From assembly GCF_937890585.1 (NCBI RefSeq), contig NZ_CALACG010000295.1, forward strand, positions 1-18,870: DNA of 18,870 nucleotides, in the 5' to 3' direction. Position 1 is the first letter of the stretch; every line of letters starts with the position of its first letter. Shown piece after piece: positions 7,311 to 15,701 of the stretch. The notes under the pieces are model-generated. The model was not told the DNA's origin and searched no databases. It saw nothing but the letters and a program-made list of their open reading frames with translations. This DNA is from an uncultured Campylobacter sp. Its GTDB lineage: Bacteria > Campylobacterota > Campylobacteria > Campylobacterales > Campylobacteraceae. The position numbers were made by a program, and so were the translations under genes.

Positions 7311-8195
7311 TTGAATATCTTAATCCCTGCCACAAGTGCAAATTTAGGACCTGGTTTTGACGCTTTAGGACTTAGTTTAAAGCTTTTTAATAGCGTAAAG
7401 ATCGAACCATCTAAATTTAGCTCGGTCTCGATAAATGGCGAGGGAAGCGATAGTGTAAATTTAAAAAGAAACAACATTTTTCTAAGCATTTTCAATGAAA
7501 TTTTTCTCGAGCTAACTGGAAAAAATGAAAATTTTAGAGTCGTTTTTGAAAACAATATCCCATTTTCAAGAGGACTTGGCAGTAGCTCTGCAGTGATCGT
7601 TGGTGCTATCGCTTCAGCTTACGAGATGGCTGGGTTTAAGGCTAGTAAAAGCGTCGTTTTAAATAAAGCTATCATCTATGAAACCCACCCGGACAATATT
7701 TCGCCAGCAGTTCACGGCGGATTTATCAGCGCGATCGTAAAAAATGGCAGTGTCTATGCAAATAAAATAAATTTAAGCGATGATATAAAAGCGGTTGTTG
7801 TCATCCCAAATAAGCCGATGAGTACGGCATCATCAAGACAAATTTTGCCAAAAAACTACACTATGAAAGAGTGCGTAAATAACCTCTCTCACGCTGCATT
7901 TTTAACATCTTGTTTTTATGAAAAAAGGTATGATCTTTTGAGGATAGCAAGTGAAGATATGATGCACGAAGAGCGCAGAATGAGCGCTTTAGAAGAGCTT
8001 TTTGAGGTGCGAAAGGTAGCTTATGAAAATGGCGCGTTAATGAGCACACTTTCAGGCTCAGGCTCAAGCTTTTTAAACATCGCATATAAAGATGACGCTA
8101 AAAATTTACAAGATGCTTTAAAGAGTAAATTTAGTGATTTTAGAGTGGAAATTTTTTCATTTGATAACGATGGATACGAAATCACGCAAAGCTAG
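7311..8195 (+). CDS. thrB: Homoserine kinase
   Basis: GHMP-family kinase that phosphorylates L-homoserine with ATP to O-phosphohomoserine, the substrate of threonine synthase. The 294 residues show the family features in order: an N-terminal PATSANLGPGFD motif (6-17), the phosphate-binding loop PFSRGLGSSSA (84-94), ETHPDN (124-129) and the late glycine/serine motif STLSGSGSS (~250). Start is TTG 7311 with AGGAG at 7301-7305, five bases away and overlapping the tsaB stop, so translation is probably coupled. ylxR follows after 21 bases. It is the only threonine gene here; its link to the translation genes is positional. High confidence. Confidence 0.95.
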   Translation: MNILIPATSANLGPGFDALGLSLKLFNSVKIEPSKFSSVSINGEGSDSVNLKRNNIFLSIFNEIFLELTGKNENFRVVFENNIPFSRGLGSSSAVIVGAIASAYEMAGFKASKSVVLNKAIIYETHPDNISPAVHGGFISAIVKNGSVYANKINLSDDIKAVVVIPNKPMSTASSRQILPKNYTMKECVNNLSHAAFLTSCFYEKRYDLLRIASEDMMHEERRMSALEELFEVRKVAYENGALMSTLSGSGSSFLNIAYKDDAKNLQDALKSKFSDFRVEIFSFDNDGYEITQS

Positions 8196-8216
8196 AAACA
8201 AGTTTAAAAAGGTATA

Positions 8217-8471
8217 ATGAATAAAAATAATCCAGTAAGGACATGCGTCGCTTGCAAAGTCAAATTTTCTCAAAACTTGCTAAAAAGATACCGCTTGGTA
8301 GGCAAGAATTTAGAGTGCGGCAAAGGAAATGGTCGCAGTTTCTATCTATGTGATGGTTGTTTGCAAAAAGACGACAAAATTTTAAAAAAAATAATTGATA
8401 AACAAACTAAAGGTGCCCTCGGACTTGACGCACCGAAGTTAAAGGAGATACTCTTAAATGAGCAATGTTAG
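8217..8471 (+). CDS. ylxR: YlxR/RnpM-family RNA-binding protein (DUF448)
   Basis: An 84-residue basic protein of the YlxR family with the signature PVRTCVACK (residues 6-14) and a second cysteine pair in FYLCDGC (41-47), plus GNGRSF where the family usually has GRG. Family members sit next to infB in many bacteria; the Bacillus protein has been reported to bind RNase P RNA and modulate it (RnpM), and others are described as nucleoid-associated. Which applies here is unknown. AAAAAGG at 8206-8212 precedes ATG 8217. The last 14 bases overlap the start of infB, pointing to translational coupling. Family firm; function tentative. Confidence 0.88.
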   Translation: MNKNNPVRTCVACKVKFSQNLLKRYRLVGKNLECGKGNGRSFYLCDGCLQKDDKILKKIIDKQTKGALGLDAPKLKEILLNEQC

Positions 8472-11115
8472 GATTTCAGAGATCGCAAATGAGCTTGGCT
8501 ATCCAAGTAAAGAGATAGTCGAAAAAGCTCAAGAACTAGGCCTAAAGGTCAAAACTCACTCAAACGCTGTTAGTCTTGAAGAGGCTGAGGCTATATATGA
8601 ATACGTCCAAAGTGGCGTCATACCAGAGAAATTTAAAAAGAAAAAGAGCGAGCCAAAGGCAAAAAAAGAGCCTAAAAAAGAGGCGGAAAAAGAGCCTGCT
8701 AAAAAAGAAGAAAAAACTAAAGCCGAGCCTAAAAAGGCAGCTGCTAAGGCTGAGCCAAAACCTGAAAAGGCAAAAGCAGAGCCTAAAAAAGAGGTGCAAA
8801 TTTCAGAGGTAAAACCTAAAGCCGAGCCTAAAAAAGAAGAGCCTGTAAAGGTTGAGCAAAAGCCAGCTGAAGCACCAAAACCAAAAGAGAGTTTGGCTGA
8901 TGTGACTCAAAAAAGACGTGGCCTTGTGATAGTCAAAAAGAAAAAAGATTTCGAGGCGCCAGCTCCGGTAAAAGAGGAGAAAAAGGCTGAGGCGGCTGTA
9001 ACCAACATTAGCGATTTTAAGAGTATGTTCTCTGCTAGCGATGAAAATTTGGCTAGAAAAAAGAAAAAAGAGAAAAAAGTAACGGTTGTAAGCAAAAAAG
9101 ATAGTGCCGAGAAGATGGACTTGCTTGGTGGAAGCGACTTTGGCGACATCGTGCTTGAAGATGAAGATGTGGTTGTATTGCCTGATTTTAGCTTTAAAAC
9201 CCCAGCTCCAGCTCCGATGCAAAGGACAAAACAGCCAAATGCGATGAAAACAACCGTCAATAACACGATAAATTCATTTGGCGAAGGTGGCATACAAAGA
9301 AGAGCTAGAAAAAAACACAAAAAGCCTGAAAATAAACAAAACAGCGAAGCTGTAACTTCGATAAATATCCCAAAAGAAATTCGCGTTTACGAATTTGCTG
9401 AAAAGCTAAACAAACAGCCTAGCGAGGTCATAGGCAAGCTATTTATGCTCGGTATGATGACAACTAAAAACGACTTTTTGGATGAAGATGCGATAGAAAT
9501 TTTGGCTGATGAGTTTAATGTCGAGGTAAATATCATAGATGATCAAAAAGAATTTGACTACGTAGCAGCCTATGAAGAGGAGATAAAAGATGATGAAAAT
9601 CTCCAGCCAAGAGCACCAGTCATAACCATCATGGGCCACGTAGACCACGGCAAAACCTCGCTACTTGACTACATAAGAAAGTCTCGCGTAGCAGCAGGCG
9701 AGGCTGGTGGCATCACTCAGCACGTTGGTGCTTATATGGTAAATAAAAACGGCAAAAATATCACATTTATTGACACTCCAGGCCACGAGGCATTTACGGC
9801 TATGCGTGCAAGGGGTGCTGGCGTAACTGACATAGTTATCATCGTTGTTGCAGCAGATGACGGCGTAAAACCACAGACAAAAGAGGCAGTTAACCACGCA
9901 AAAGCCGCTGGCGTGCCAATAATCATCGCAATAAATAAAATGGATAAAGAGTCAGCAAATCCTGATCTAGTAAAAACCGGTCTTGCTGAGCTTGACATCA
10001 TGCCAACAGAGTGGGGTGGCAAGTATGAATTTGTGCCGATCTCTGCAAAAACAGGCATGGGCATAGATGATCTACTTGAGATCGTGCTTTTACAAGCTGA
10101 TCTTTTGGAGCTAAAGGCAAATCCAAAGGCAAACGCAAAAGCTACTGTCATCGAGAGCTCACTTCAAAAAGGCCGTGGTCCAGTAGCTACCATCATCGTT
10201 GAAAACGGCACACTTCATGTCGGAGATACAGTCGTAGCAGGCGTTGCATACGGTAAGATAAGAAGCTTGCTTGATGATCAGGGCAGGCCATTAAAAGAGA
10301 TAAAACCAGGCGAATGTGGCGTGATAGTAGGTCTTAGCGAGATAGCAGAGGCTGGCGAGACATTAATAGGAGTAAAAACTGATAAAGAGGCTCGCGAATA
10401 TGCACAGAAAAAGGCTGAATATATCCGCCAAAAAGAGCTTAGCAAGAGCACAAAGGTTAGTATCGATGAGCTTAGCGCTAAGATCGCTGAGGGCGAGCTA
10501 AAAACACTTCCAGTCATCATCAAAGCTGACGTTGGCGGCTCACTTGAAGCATTGAAAGCAAGCCTAGAAAAACTAGCAAATGACGAGATCAGAGTAAATG
10601 TGATCCACTCAGGCGTTGGTGGTATCACACAAAGTGACGTTGCACTTGCAAGCGCAAGTAACGACTGTATCATCCTTGGCTTTAACATAAGGCCAACTGG
10701 CGAGATAAAAGAGAAGGCAAAAGAGAGCGGCGTCGAGATAAAAACTTACAACGTTATTTATAACTTAATAGACGATGTGAAGGCGATTTTAGGCGGACTA
10801 ATGTCACCTATCATCAGAGAAGAGCAGCTTGGTCAAGCTCAGGTTCGCCAAGTGATCCATGTGCCAAAAGTAGGCGCAATCGCTGGATGTATCGTCACTG
10901 AGGGTACGATAAACAGAGGGGCAAAAATTCGCCTTATTAGAGAAGGTGTGGTCGTTTACGAGGGCTTAGTTAGCTCACTAAAACGCTTCAAAGATGATGT
11001 CAAAGAGGTTGCTAAAGGCTACGAGTGTGGCGTTGGCATCGAAAATTTCAACGACATCAGAGAAAATGACTACATCGAAAGTTTCAAAGAAGTCAAGGAG
11101 AAAGCTACTCTATGA
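8458..11115 (+). CDS. infB: Translation initiation factor IF-2
   Basis: GTPase that brings formylmethionyl-tRNA to the 30S P site and promotes 50S joining. The 885-residue protein has an IF2_N domain (1-50), a long Lys/Glu/Pro-rich linker (~55-300), a second IF2_N-like domain (~304-356), then the G domain with GHVDHGKT (393-400), DTPGHE (439-444), NKMD (493-496) and SAKTGMG, followed by domains II-IV and the C-terminal fMet-tRNA-binding barrel. The length reflects the long linker. The start overlaps ylxR by 14 bases, and the stop shares ATGA with rbfA. Several antisense frames over it are codon-bias shadows. No internal start for a short isoform stands out. Very high confidence. Confidence 0.98.
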   Translation: MSNVRISEIANELGYPSKEIVEKAQELGLKVKTHSNAVSLEEAEAIYEYVQSGVIPEKFKKKKSEPKAKKEPKKEAEKEPAKKEEKTKAEPKKAAAKAEPKPEKAKAEPKKEVQISEVKPKAEPKKEEPVKVEQKPAEAPKPKESLADVTQKRRGLVIVKKKKDFEAPAPVKEEKKAEAAVTNISDFKSMFSASDENLARKKKKEKKVTVVSKKDSAEKMDLLGGSDFGDIVLEDEDVVVLPDFSFKTPAPAPMQRTKQPNAMKTTVNNTINSFGEGGIQRRARKKHKKPENKQNSEAVTSINIPKEIRVYEFAEKLNKQPSEVIGKLFMLGMMTTKNDFLDEDAIEILADEFNVEVNIIDDQKEFDYVAAYEEEIKDDENLQPRAPVITIMGHVDHGKTSLLDYIRKSRVAAGEAGGITQHVGAYMVNKNGKNITFIDTPGHEAFTAMRARGAGVTDIVIIVVAADDGVKPQTKEAVNHAKAAGVPIIIAINKMDKESANPDLVKTGLAELDIMPTEWGGKYEFVPISAKTGMGIDDLLEIVLLQADLLELKANPKANAKATVIESSLQKGRGPVATIIVENGTLHVGDTVVAGVAYGKIRSLLDDQGRPLKEIKPGECGVIVGLSEIAEAGETLIGVKTDKEAREYAQKKAEYIRQKELSKSTKVSIDELSAKIAEGELKTLPVIIKADVGGSLEALKASLEKLANDEIRVNVIHSGVGGITQSDVALASASNDCIILGFNIRPTGEIKEKAKESGVEIKTYNVIYNLIDDVKAILGGLMSPIIREEQLGQAQVRQVIHVPKVGAIAGCIVTEGTINRGAKIRLIREGVVVYEGLVSSLKRFKDDVKEVAKGYECGVGIENFNDIRENDYIESFKEVKEKATL
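8632..8890 (+). repeat. Repetitive Lys/Glu/Ala/Pro linker-coding stretch in infB
   Basis: The linker repeats units of the type KAEPKK. At DNA level AAAGCCGAGCCTAAAAA occurs near 8719-8735 and again near 8818-8834, with related copies between. Such imperfect direct repeats can expand or shrink by slippage and make the IF-2 linker length variable between strains. Confidence 0.7.
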
Positions 11116-11477
11116 ACGCTAACGAAATAAAGCGTATGAGAACAGAGAGTGTGCTAAAAGAGCTCATACCAGAGGCTCTGGCCACTCTTGAAGATAGCAT
11201 TTTAAAGGGACTTTGCGTCACTGATGTTGAGTGCAAAAAGGGCAGATACGACGCCTTTGTCTATCTTGACAAGATGATGTTTGACGAGCGCGAGCAAGAG
11301 TATATTTTGGGGCATTTAAAGCGCGTTTGCAGGCATTTGCAAAACCACTGCATGGCGGCTGAGGGCTGGTATAGATGTCCAAATTTTCACTTTAAATTTG
11401 ACGATAGATTAGAGTATCAAAACCATATGGATAAGTTGTTTGATAAAATTTCAAAGGATTTAAACAAAAATGGATAA
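11112..11477 (+). CDS. rbfA: 30S ribosome-binding factor A
   Basis: Small KH-like protein that binds the immature 30S subunit and helps 16S rRNA 5'-end maturation. The 121-residue product has the typical start [16 protein letters not shown] and a central [11 protein letters not shown] strand-helix region. It ends basic. The family diverges strongly in Campylobacterota, so the call rests on modest similarity plus position between infB and rimP, as in C. jejuni. The start overlaps the infB stop by four bases (ATGA), a coupling arrangement. It has extra cysteines ([11 protein letters not shown]) whose role is not known. Confidence 0.88.
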   Translation: MNANEIKRMRTESVLKELIPEALATLEDSILKGLCVTDVECKKGRYDAFVYLDKMMFDEREQEYILGHLKRVCRHLQNHCMAAEGWYRCPNFHFKFDDRLEYQNHMDKLFDKISKDLNKNG

Positions 11478-11886
11478 TTTAGACAAACTAGTGCGCGAAT
11501 GCGGCGTTGAGCTTTACGACAGCGAGATCGCAAATGAAAATGGCAGGGCTATTTTTAGAGTTTATATCACAAAAGATGGCGGAGTAAGCCTTGATGATTG
11601 CGAAAAAGTGAGTCGTCTGCTCTCGCCTATCTTTGACGTGACACCGCCAGTTAGCGGAGACTACAATCTTGAGGTTAGCTCGCCTGGCCTTGAGAGAAAG
11701 CTTAGCAAGCCTTCGCATTTTAAAGCGAGCGTTGGTGAGCTAGTTAAAGTTCAAACCGAGGCTGAGAAATTTGCAGGAAGGCTTGTAAAAGCGGACGAAG
11801 AGAGCATCGCAGTAGAAAACGAAGAGGGAATTTTTGAGATCAACATCAGTGAGATAAAAAAAGCAAAAACATATTTGGAGTGGTAA
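11470..11886 (+). CDS. rimP: Ribosome maturation factor RimP
   Basis: Assists 30S subunit maturation. The 138 residues show the N-terminal alpha/beta domain with the conserved segment LEVSSPGLERKLSKPSHF (about 73-90), followed by an Sm/SH3-like C-terminal domain. Length is near the family norm of about 150. ATG 11470 overlaps the end of rbfA by eight bases; AAAGGA lies about ten bases before it. In most bacteria rimP heads a rimP-nusA-infB operon. Here it is placed after rbfA and nusA is absent, the order I recall for Campylobacter. fhs begins one base after its stop. Confidence 0.93.
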   Translation: MDNLDKLVRECGVELYDSEIANENGRAIFRVYITKDGGVSLDDCEKVSRLLSPIFDVTPPVSGDYNLEVSSPGLERKLSKPSHFKASVGELVKVQTEAEKFAGRLVKADEESIAVENEEGIFEINISEIKKAKTYLEW

Positions 11887-11887
11887 A

Positions 11888-13537
11888 ATGCTAAGCGACA
11901 TCGAGATAACTCACCAAACGAAGTTAGAACACATCAGTAAAGTTGCCGAAAGACTAGGCTTAAACGAAGACGAGCTTGAGCTTTACGGCAAATTTAAGGC
12001 TAAAATTTCCCCTAGACTTGAGCCATCAAAGTCAAAGCTCATCTTAGTCACCGCGACTAATCCAACCCCATACGGCGAAGGCAAAACGACTATGTCGATC
12101 GGCCTAGCTGACGCACTAAATTCACTTAATAAAAAGGTTTGCCTAGCACTTCGCGAGCCATCTCTTGGACCAGTTTTTGGCATAAAGGGCGGAGCAGCAG
12201 GTGGCGGCTACTCGCAGCTTGCGCCGATGGAGGATCTAAATTTACACTTTACTGGCGATTTTCATGCTATAACATCGGCAAATAACCTCATTTCTGCAAT
12301 GATAGATAATAGCCTCTATCAAGAAAACCCACTAAAAATCGAGAAAATTTTATGGAAGCGCTGTATGGATATGAACGACCGCGCGCTTAGATTTATCACT
12401 GTGGGTCAAGGTGGCAGAACGGACGGCGTACCAAGAGAAGATGGCTTTAACATCACCGCCGCAAGCGAGATCATGGCTGTGCTTTGTCTAGCAACAAGCT
12501 TATCAGATCTAAAAGAGCGCGTGGCAAACATCATGGTTGCCTATGATAGTGATAAAAAGCCTATCTACGTGCGTGATCTAGGCTGCCAAGACGCTGTTTG
12601 CATACTTTTAAAAGATGCGATCAAGCCAAATTTATTTCAAACATTAGAGCATACGCCTACGCTTGTGCACGGCGGTCCATTTGCAAACATCGCACACGGC
12701 TGCAACTCAGTCATCGCAACAAAAACAGCTCTAAATTTAGCTGACTATGTCATCACTGAAGCTGGCTTTGGCTCGGAGCTTGGAGCGGAGAAATTTTTAG
12801 ATATAAAATGCAGGGTTGCTGATATCAAACCAAGCGCTGTAGTGCTTGTAAGCACTATCAGATCGCTAAAATATAACGGCGAAGCAAATAAAGACGAGAT
12901 CACAAAACCAGATATGAATGCCCTTAAAAAAGGTATCGAAAATCTTGGCGGGCACATCGAAAATTTAAAAGGTAAATTTGGTCAAAACGTGGTTGTGGCG
13001 CTTAATAAATTTGGCTTTGACACTGATGAAGAGATAAATTTCGTAAAAGAGTATTGTCATGAGCTTGGCGTAGAAGTGGCAGTTTGTGAGAATTTCTTAA
13101 AAGGTGGCAAAGGTGCGCTTGAGCTTGCTGAGCTAGTTTTAAAGGCGTGTGATAAGCCAAGCAAGATAAATTTCACCTACGAGATGAGTGACGATACGAA
13201 AACTAAAATAGAAAAGGTCGCTAAGGAAATTTATGGAGCCGGCGAGGTGGTCTTTGAAGAGGCCGCTCTTAAAAAGCTTGAAATGATAAAAGAGCTAAAT
13301 TTGAGCCATTTACCAGTTTGTATCGCAAAAACTCAGTACTCATTTAGTGACGATGCGAAGCTTTTGGGCAGAGCAAAGGGCTTTACATTTAGCGTAAAAG
13401 ACCTTGATATTAGAACGGGAGCTGGCTTTATCGTCGCGGTTTGCGGTAAGATCATGCTGATGCCAGGACTTCCAAAAGTGCCAGCTGCGGTCAATATGAA
13501 GATAGATGCAGAGGGCAAGATTGACGGCTTGTCATAA
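11888..13537 (+). CDS. fhs: Formate-tetrahydrofolate ligase
   Basis: Makes 10-formyl-tetrahydrofolate from formate, THF and ATP. That product feeds purine synthesis and formylation of initiator Met-tRNA. The 549 residues (family about 556) carry the P-loop PYGEGKTT (61-68), the family block REPSLGPVFGIKGGAAGGGYSQ (start about residue 96) and the neighbouring LHFTGDFHA, VTVGQGGR-like (here ITVGQGGR), and a conserved C-terminal GAGFIVAVCGKIMLMPGLPK. GGAG at 11877-11880 lies inside the end of rimP, seven bases before the ATG, so translation is likely coupled to it. It is the last gene before a strong terminator. The bifunctional FolD is not in the window. High confidence. Confidence 0.97.
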   Translation: MLSDIEITHQTKLEHISKVAERLGLNEDELELYGKFKAKISPRLEPSKSKLILVTATNPTPYGEGKTTMSIGLADALNSLNKKVCLALREPSLGPVFGIKGGAAGGGYSQLAPMEDLNLHFTGDFHAITSANNLISAMIDNSLYQENPLKIEKILWKRCMDMNDRALRFITVGQGGRTDGVPREDGFNITAASEIMAVLCLATSLSDLKERVANIMVAYDSDKKPIYVRDLGCQDAVCILLKDAIKPNLFQTLEHTPTLVHGGPFANIAHGCNSVIATKTALNLADYVITEAGFGSELGAEKFLDIKCRVADIKPSAVVLVSTIRSLKYNGEANKDEITKPDMNALKKGIENLGGHIENLKGKFGQNVVVALNKFGFDTDEEINFVKEYCHELGVEVAVCENFLKGGKGALELAELVLKACDKPSKINFTYEMSDDTKTKIEKVAKEIYGAGEVVFEEAALKKLEMIKELNLSHLPVCIAKTQYSFSDDAKLLGRAKGFTFSVKDLDIRTGAGFIVAVCGKIMLMPGLPKVPAAVNMKIDAEGKIDGLS

Positions 13538-13544
13538 ATTTATG

Positions 13545-13576
13545 AAAACACACTGGCAAAGGCTAGTGTGTTTTTT
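13545..13576 (+). terminator. Strong intrinsic terminator after fhs
   Basis: A 13-bp stem (13545-13557 with 13562-13574, one G-U pair) closes on the loop AAAG and runs into six T residues at 13571-13576. This is a standard rho-independent terminator that would end the tyrA-fhs run. The ribD RBS follows immediately. Confidence 0.88.
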
Positions 13577-13588
13577 AAAGAGGCATGG

Positions 13589-14650
13589 ATGAACGATGAA
13601 TTTTACATGGGTCTTGCTTTAAGTGAGGCTTGGAAATTTCAGATCCTGACCTATCCAAATCCAGCTGTCGGGTGCCTTATCATTGATGAAAATGGGCAAA
13701 TTTTATCTTGCAAGGCTCATGAAAAGGCTGGATATTTACACGCTGAACCGACAGCGATACTCTTTGCGCTTTGCAAAAAAAGTGAAAGATTTAAAGATGT
13801 TTTTATAAAAGCGTATAATGCTAAATTTAGCTCTAATATAAAAGAGGGCGAATTTGGCCTTTTAGAGCCAAAATTTACCTATGAATTTATACTAAACAAC
13901 CACTCAAATTTACTAAAAAATGCAAAAGCCTATGTCACTCTTGAGCCTTGCTCGCATCACGGTAAAACGCCACCTTGTGCAAATTTGCTAAAAGAGCTTG
14001 GTTTTAGTGAGGTTATAATTGGCAGCCACGATGAAAATAAAATAGCAAGTGGCGGCGCGAATTTGCTGCAAAGTGCTGGTGTGAGAGTTAAATTTGGTAT
14101 TTTAAAAGAGCGCTGTGATAAGCTGCTTGAGCCATTTTTGGCATATCAAAATGGTGGATTTAGCTTTTTAAAAATAGCTCTTAGTAAAAACGGCGTGGCA
14201 AGTGGTGGCATCATCACAAATGAGCTTAGCCGCACGCATGTGCATAAACTAAGAAGCGTCATAGATACATTGGTGATCGGCGGTAACACAGTGCGGACAG
14301 ACCGACCAAGACTCGATACCAGACTTGTAAAAAATGGCAAAAACCCAGACGTCATAATCTACTCAAGAGGCGATAAATTTGATGAAACGATACCACTTTT
14401 TAGCGTGCCAGGTCGAAAAGTCAGCATTCAAAAAGAGCTTGATCTAAAAGGTCTTAGCATGTTTGAAGGAGCTGGTGAGTTTTTAAAGCTCGCAAAAGAG
14501 GGCAAGCTAGCAAATGTAAAATGGCTACTTATCTATCAAAGCTCAAATTTTAAAATTGGTGAAAATTTGAGCCTTGATTTAAATTTAAAACCGCTTTTTA
14601 GTGGAAATTTCGGAGATGATAGCTACACTTGGTATGAAATTTTGGATTAA
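13589..14650 (+). CDS. ribD: Bifunctional riboflavin biosynthesis deaminase/reductase
   Basis: Catalyses the second and third steps of riboflavin synthesis: deamination of the diaminopyrimidine and reduction of its ribose side chain. The deaminase domain has NPAVGC (24-29), zinc ligands His51 (HAE), Cys121 and Cys130 (PCSHHGKTPPC). The reductase domain (~165-353) has FLKIALSKNG and the TVRTDRPRLDTR motif. Between HAE and the cysteine motif there are about 45 extra residues compared with E. coli RibD. I chose ATG 13589 (353 residues) with GAGG at 13580-13583, not the in-frame GTG 13568, which falls inside the terminator hairpin. The stop overlaps that of the converging membrane protein gene. 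No FMN riboswitch is seen upstream. Confidence 0.93.
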   Translation: MNDEFYMGLALSEAWKFQILTYPNPAVGCLIIDENGQILSCKAHEKAGYLHAEPTAILFALCKKSERFKDVFIKAYNAKFSSNIKEGEFGLLEPKFTYEFILNNHSNLLKNAKAYVTLEPCSHHGKTPPCANLLKELGFSEVIIGSHDENKIASGGANLLQSAGVRVKFGILKERCDKLLEPFLAYQNGGFSFLKIALSKNGVASGGIITNELSRTHVHKLRSVIDTLVIGGNTVRTDRPRLDTRLVKNGKNPDVIIYSRGDKFDETIPLFSVPGRKVSIQKELDLKGLSMFEGAGEFLKLAKEGKLANVKWLLIYQSSNFKIGENLSLDLNLKPLFSGNFGDDSYTWYEILD

Positions 14651-14666
14651 ATATCTAGTCCAAAAT
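14639..14666. terminator. Hairpin over the two converging stop codons, possible bidirectional terminator
   Basis: ATTTTGGATT (14639-14648) pairs with AGTCCAAAAT (14657-14666), ten pairs with one G-T, around an 8-base loop. It spans the shared TTAA in which ribD (TAA 14648-14650) and the converging gene (TTA 14647-14649) both stop. Neither strand has a clear T-tract after it, so strength is doubtful. Confidence 0.45.
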
Positions 14667-15510
14667 AGCGTTTGACTAAAAAGCCGATGCCAAAAGATAT
14701 GATCGCAACGCCAAAAGTTATCACGCACATCTCAACCACTCTTGGTAAAAATTTAAGCTCCTTTGCCACGCTTATATAAAAGTTATAAGTGATGATGGCA
14801 ACTAGCGCAAAGAAAAACATCGACAAAACAGCGTAAAAACCGCTTGAAAAGATGAAAAATGGAAGTATCAAAAATGCCGTTGTTATGATGTATGATCCGC
14901 CCGTGTAGAGCGAGTAAGTAAGCGGTTTGATCTCGTCACTTGGATTTTCTTTTGACTCAAGATATGCTGAGCCAGCCATAGAAAGTGCAGCTGCTACGCC
15001 CATGATAAGGCCTGTTGCACCAACTGATTTTGTATTCGAAAATGCAAGCGCGATGCCGCTAAGTGTGCCTGTTAGCTCAACTAACGCATCATTCATGCCA
15101 AGCACGATACCACCAGCATTTATAAGTTTTGTGTCTTTTAACATGGAGATTAGACTATTTTCATGGCTCATCTCCTCTTCATAAATATCACGAGCTTCAG
15201 GATATTCATCTACGATGTCAAGATAAAATTTCTCCGCATTTTCTTCGCGTGACTCCATAAATTTTAGGGTAAAAGATGTGCCAAAAATTTTAACAAGTAT
15301 CGTATAGAAAATGACTTTAAATAAATTTGCACTTCTGCTTTCGCCAGTTATCTTTTGACAAAAAGCATAGTGGCGCCTCTCTTCGGTGATTAATTTGCGA
15401 AGTATTTTTTTATTCTCATCGTCTTTTTCGCTAGCTTCAAGAAGTGAGTATATAGCAACATCGTCTGCTTCGTTTTGTAATTGTTTTAAGGCACGTTTTT
15501 TGTCTAACAT
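14647..15510 (-). CDS. Ferritin-like domain / VIT1-CCC1 family membrane protein (MbfA-like iron or manganese transporter)
   Basis: A 287-residue fusion of a cytoplasmic ferritin-like domain with a VIT1/CCC1-type membrane domain. The N-terminal half (1-125) has carboxylates Glu14 and Glu25 and two ExxH motifs, Glu44-His47 (EERRH) and Glu113-His116 (EEEMSHE), the pattern of a di-iron four-helix bundle. The C-terminal half has about five membrane spans: ~131-157, 163-184, 206-222, 224-247 and 258-279. The first carries GMNDALVELTG, in which Asp141 matches a conserved VIT transport residue. Proteins of this architecture (MbfA, Erv-VIT) are linked to iron export and peroxide or iron-stress resistance. 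AAGGA precedes ATG 15510. Metal and direction are inference; no clear Fur box was found. Confidence 0.85.
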   Translation of the reverse strand: MLDKKRALKQLQNEADDVAIYSLLEASEKDDENKKILRKLITEERRHYAFCQKITGESRSANLFKVIFYTILVKIFGTSFTLKFMESREENAEKFYLDIVDEYPEARDIYEEEMSHENSLISMLKDTKLINAGGIVLGMNDALVELTGTLSGIALAFSNTKSVGATGLIMGVAAALSMAGSAYLESKENPSDEIKPLTYSLYTGGSYIITTAFLILPFFIFSSGFYAVLSMFFFALVAIITYNFYISVAKELKFLPRVVEMCVITFGVAIISFGIGFLVKRYFGLDI

Positions 15511-15570
15511 AAAATTTTCCTTTTTTATAGCTTAGAAATTTAAGATTTTGATTTAGAAAGAGAGATAAGA

Positions 15571-15655
15571 TGGTGCGATCAGCGAGACTCGAACTCGCAC
15601 ACCTAACGGCACTACCCCCTCAAGATAGCGTGTCTACCAATTCCACCATGATCGC
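15571..15655 (-). tRNA. tRNA-Leu (anticodon GAG)
   Basis: Read on the minus strand from 15655: the 7-bp acceptor stem GCGATCA pairs with TGATCGC, followed by discriminator A and an encoded CCA (15571-15573). The anticodon stem CTATC/GGTAG (one G-U) encloses loop TTGAGGG, so the anticodon is GAG, reading CUU and CUC leucine codons. The T arm GCGAG-TTCGAGT-CTCGC is perfect, and the D loop has the usual TTGGTAGAC. The variable arm is extended (class II), as in leucine tRNAs. Total 85 bases. It lies 12 bases past the atpE terminator stem and 60 bases before the ferritin-like/VIT gene. Confidence 0.96.
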
Positions 15656-15663
15656 AAAAAGAA

Positions 15664-15684
15664 CAAAAGCCCCAAAAAGGGGCT
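15664..15684 (-). terminator. Intrinsic terminator between atpE and tRNA-Leu
   Basis: AGCCCC (15668-15673) pairs with GGGGCT (15679-15684) around a five-base loop. On the minus strand the stem is followed by TTTTGTTCTTTTT, a usable U-tract. It lies 17 bases after the atpE stop and 12 bases before the tRNA. Confidence 0.75.
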
Positions 15685-15701
15685 AAATTTAAGTTTTACG
15701 C

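Noticed and set aside
8560..10688. Several antisense or alternate-frame ORFs of 70-139 codons over infB
   Set aside because: They overlap the well-supported infB gene, have low-complexity products (rich in Phe/Leu or Ser) and lack RBS; they reflect infB codon bias and repeats.
13568..13588. GTG 13568 as the ribD start
   Set aside because: It lies inside the terminator hairpin and T-tract; ATG 13589 has a proper RBS and begins the conserved MNDEFYM.
15511..15570. A Fur or PerR box before the ferritin-like/VIT gene
   Set aside because: The region is AT-rich, but no convincing match to a Fur or PerR operator was seen.
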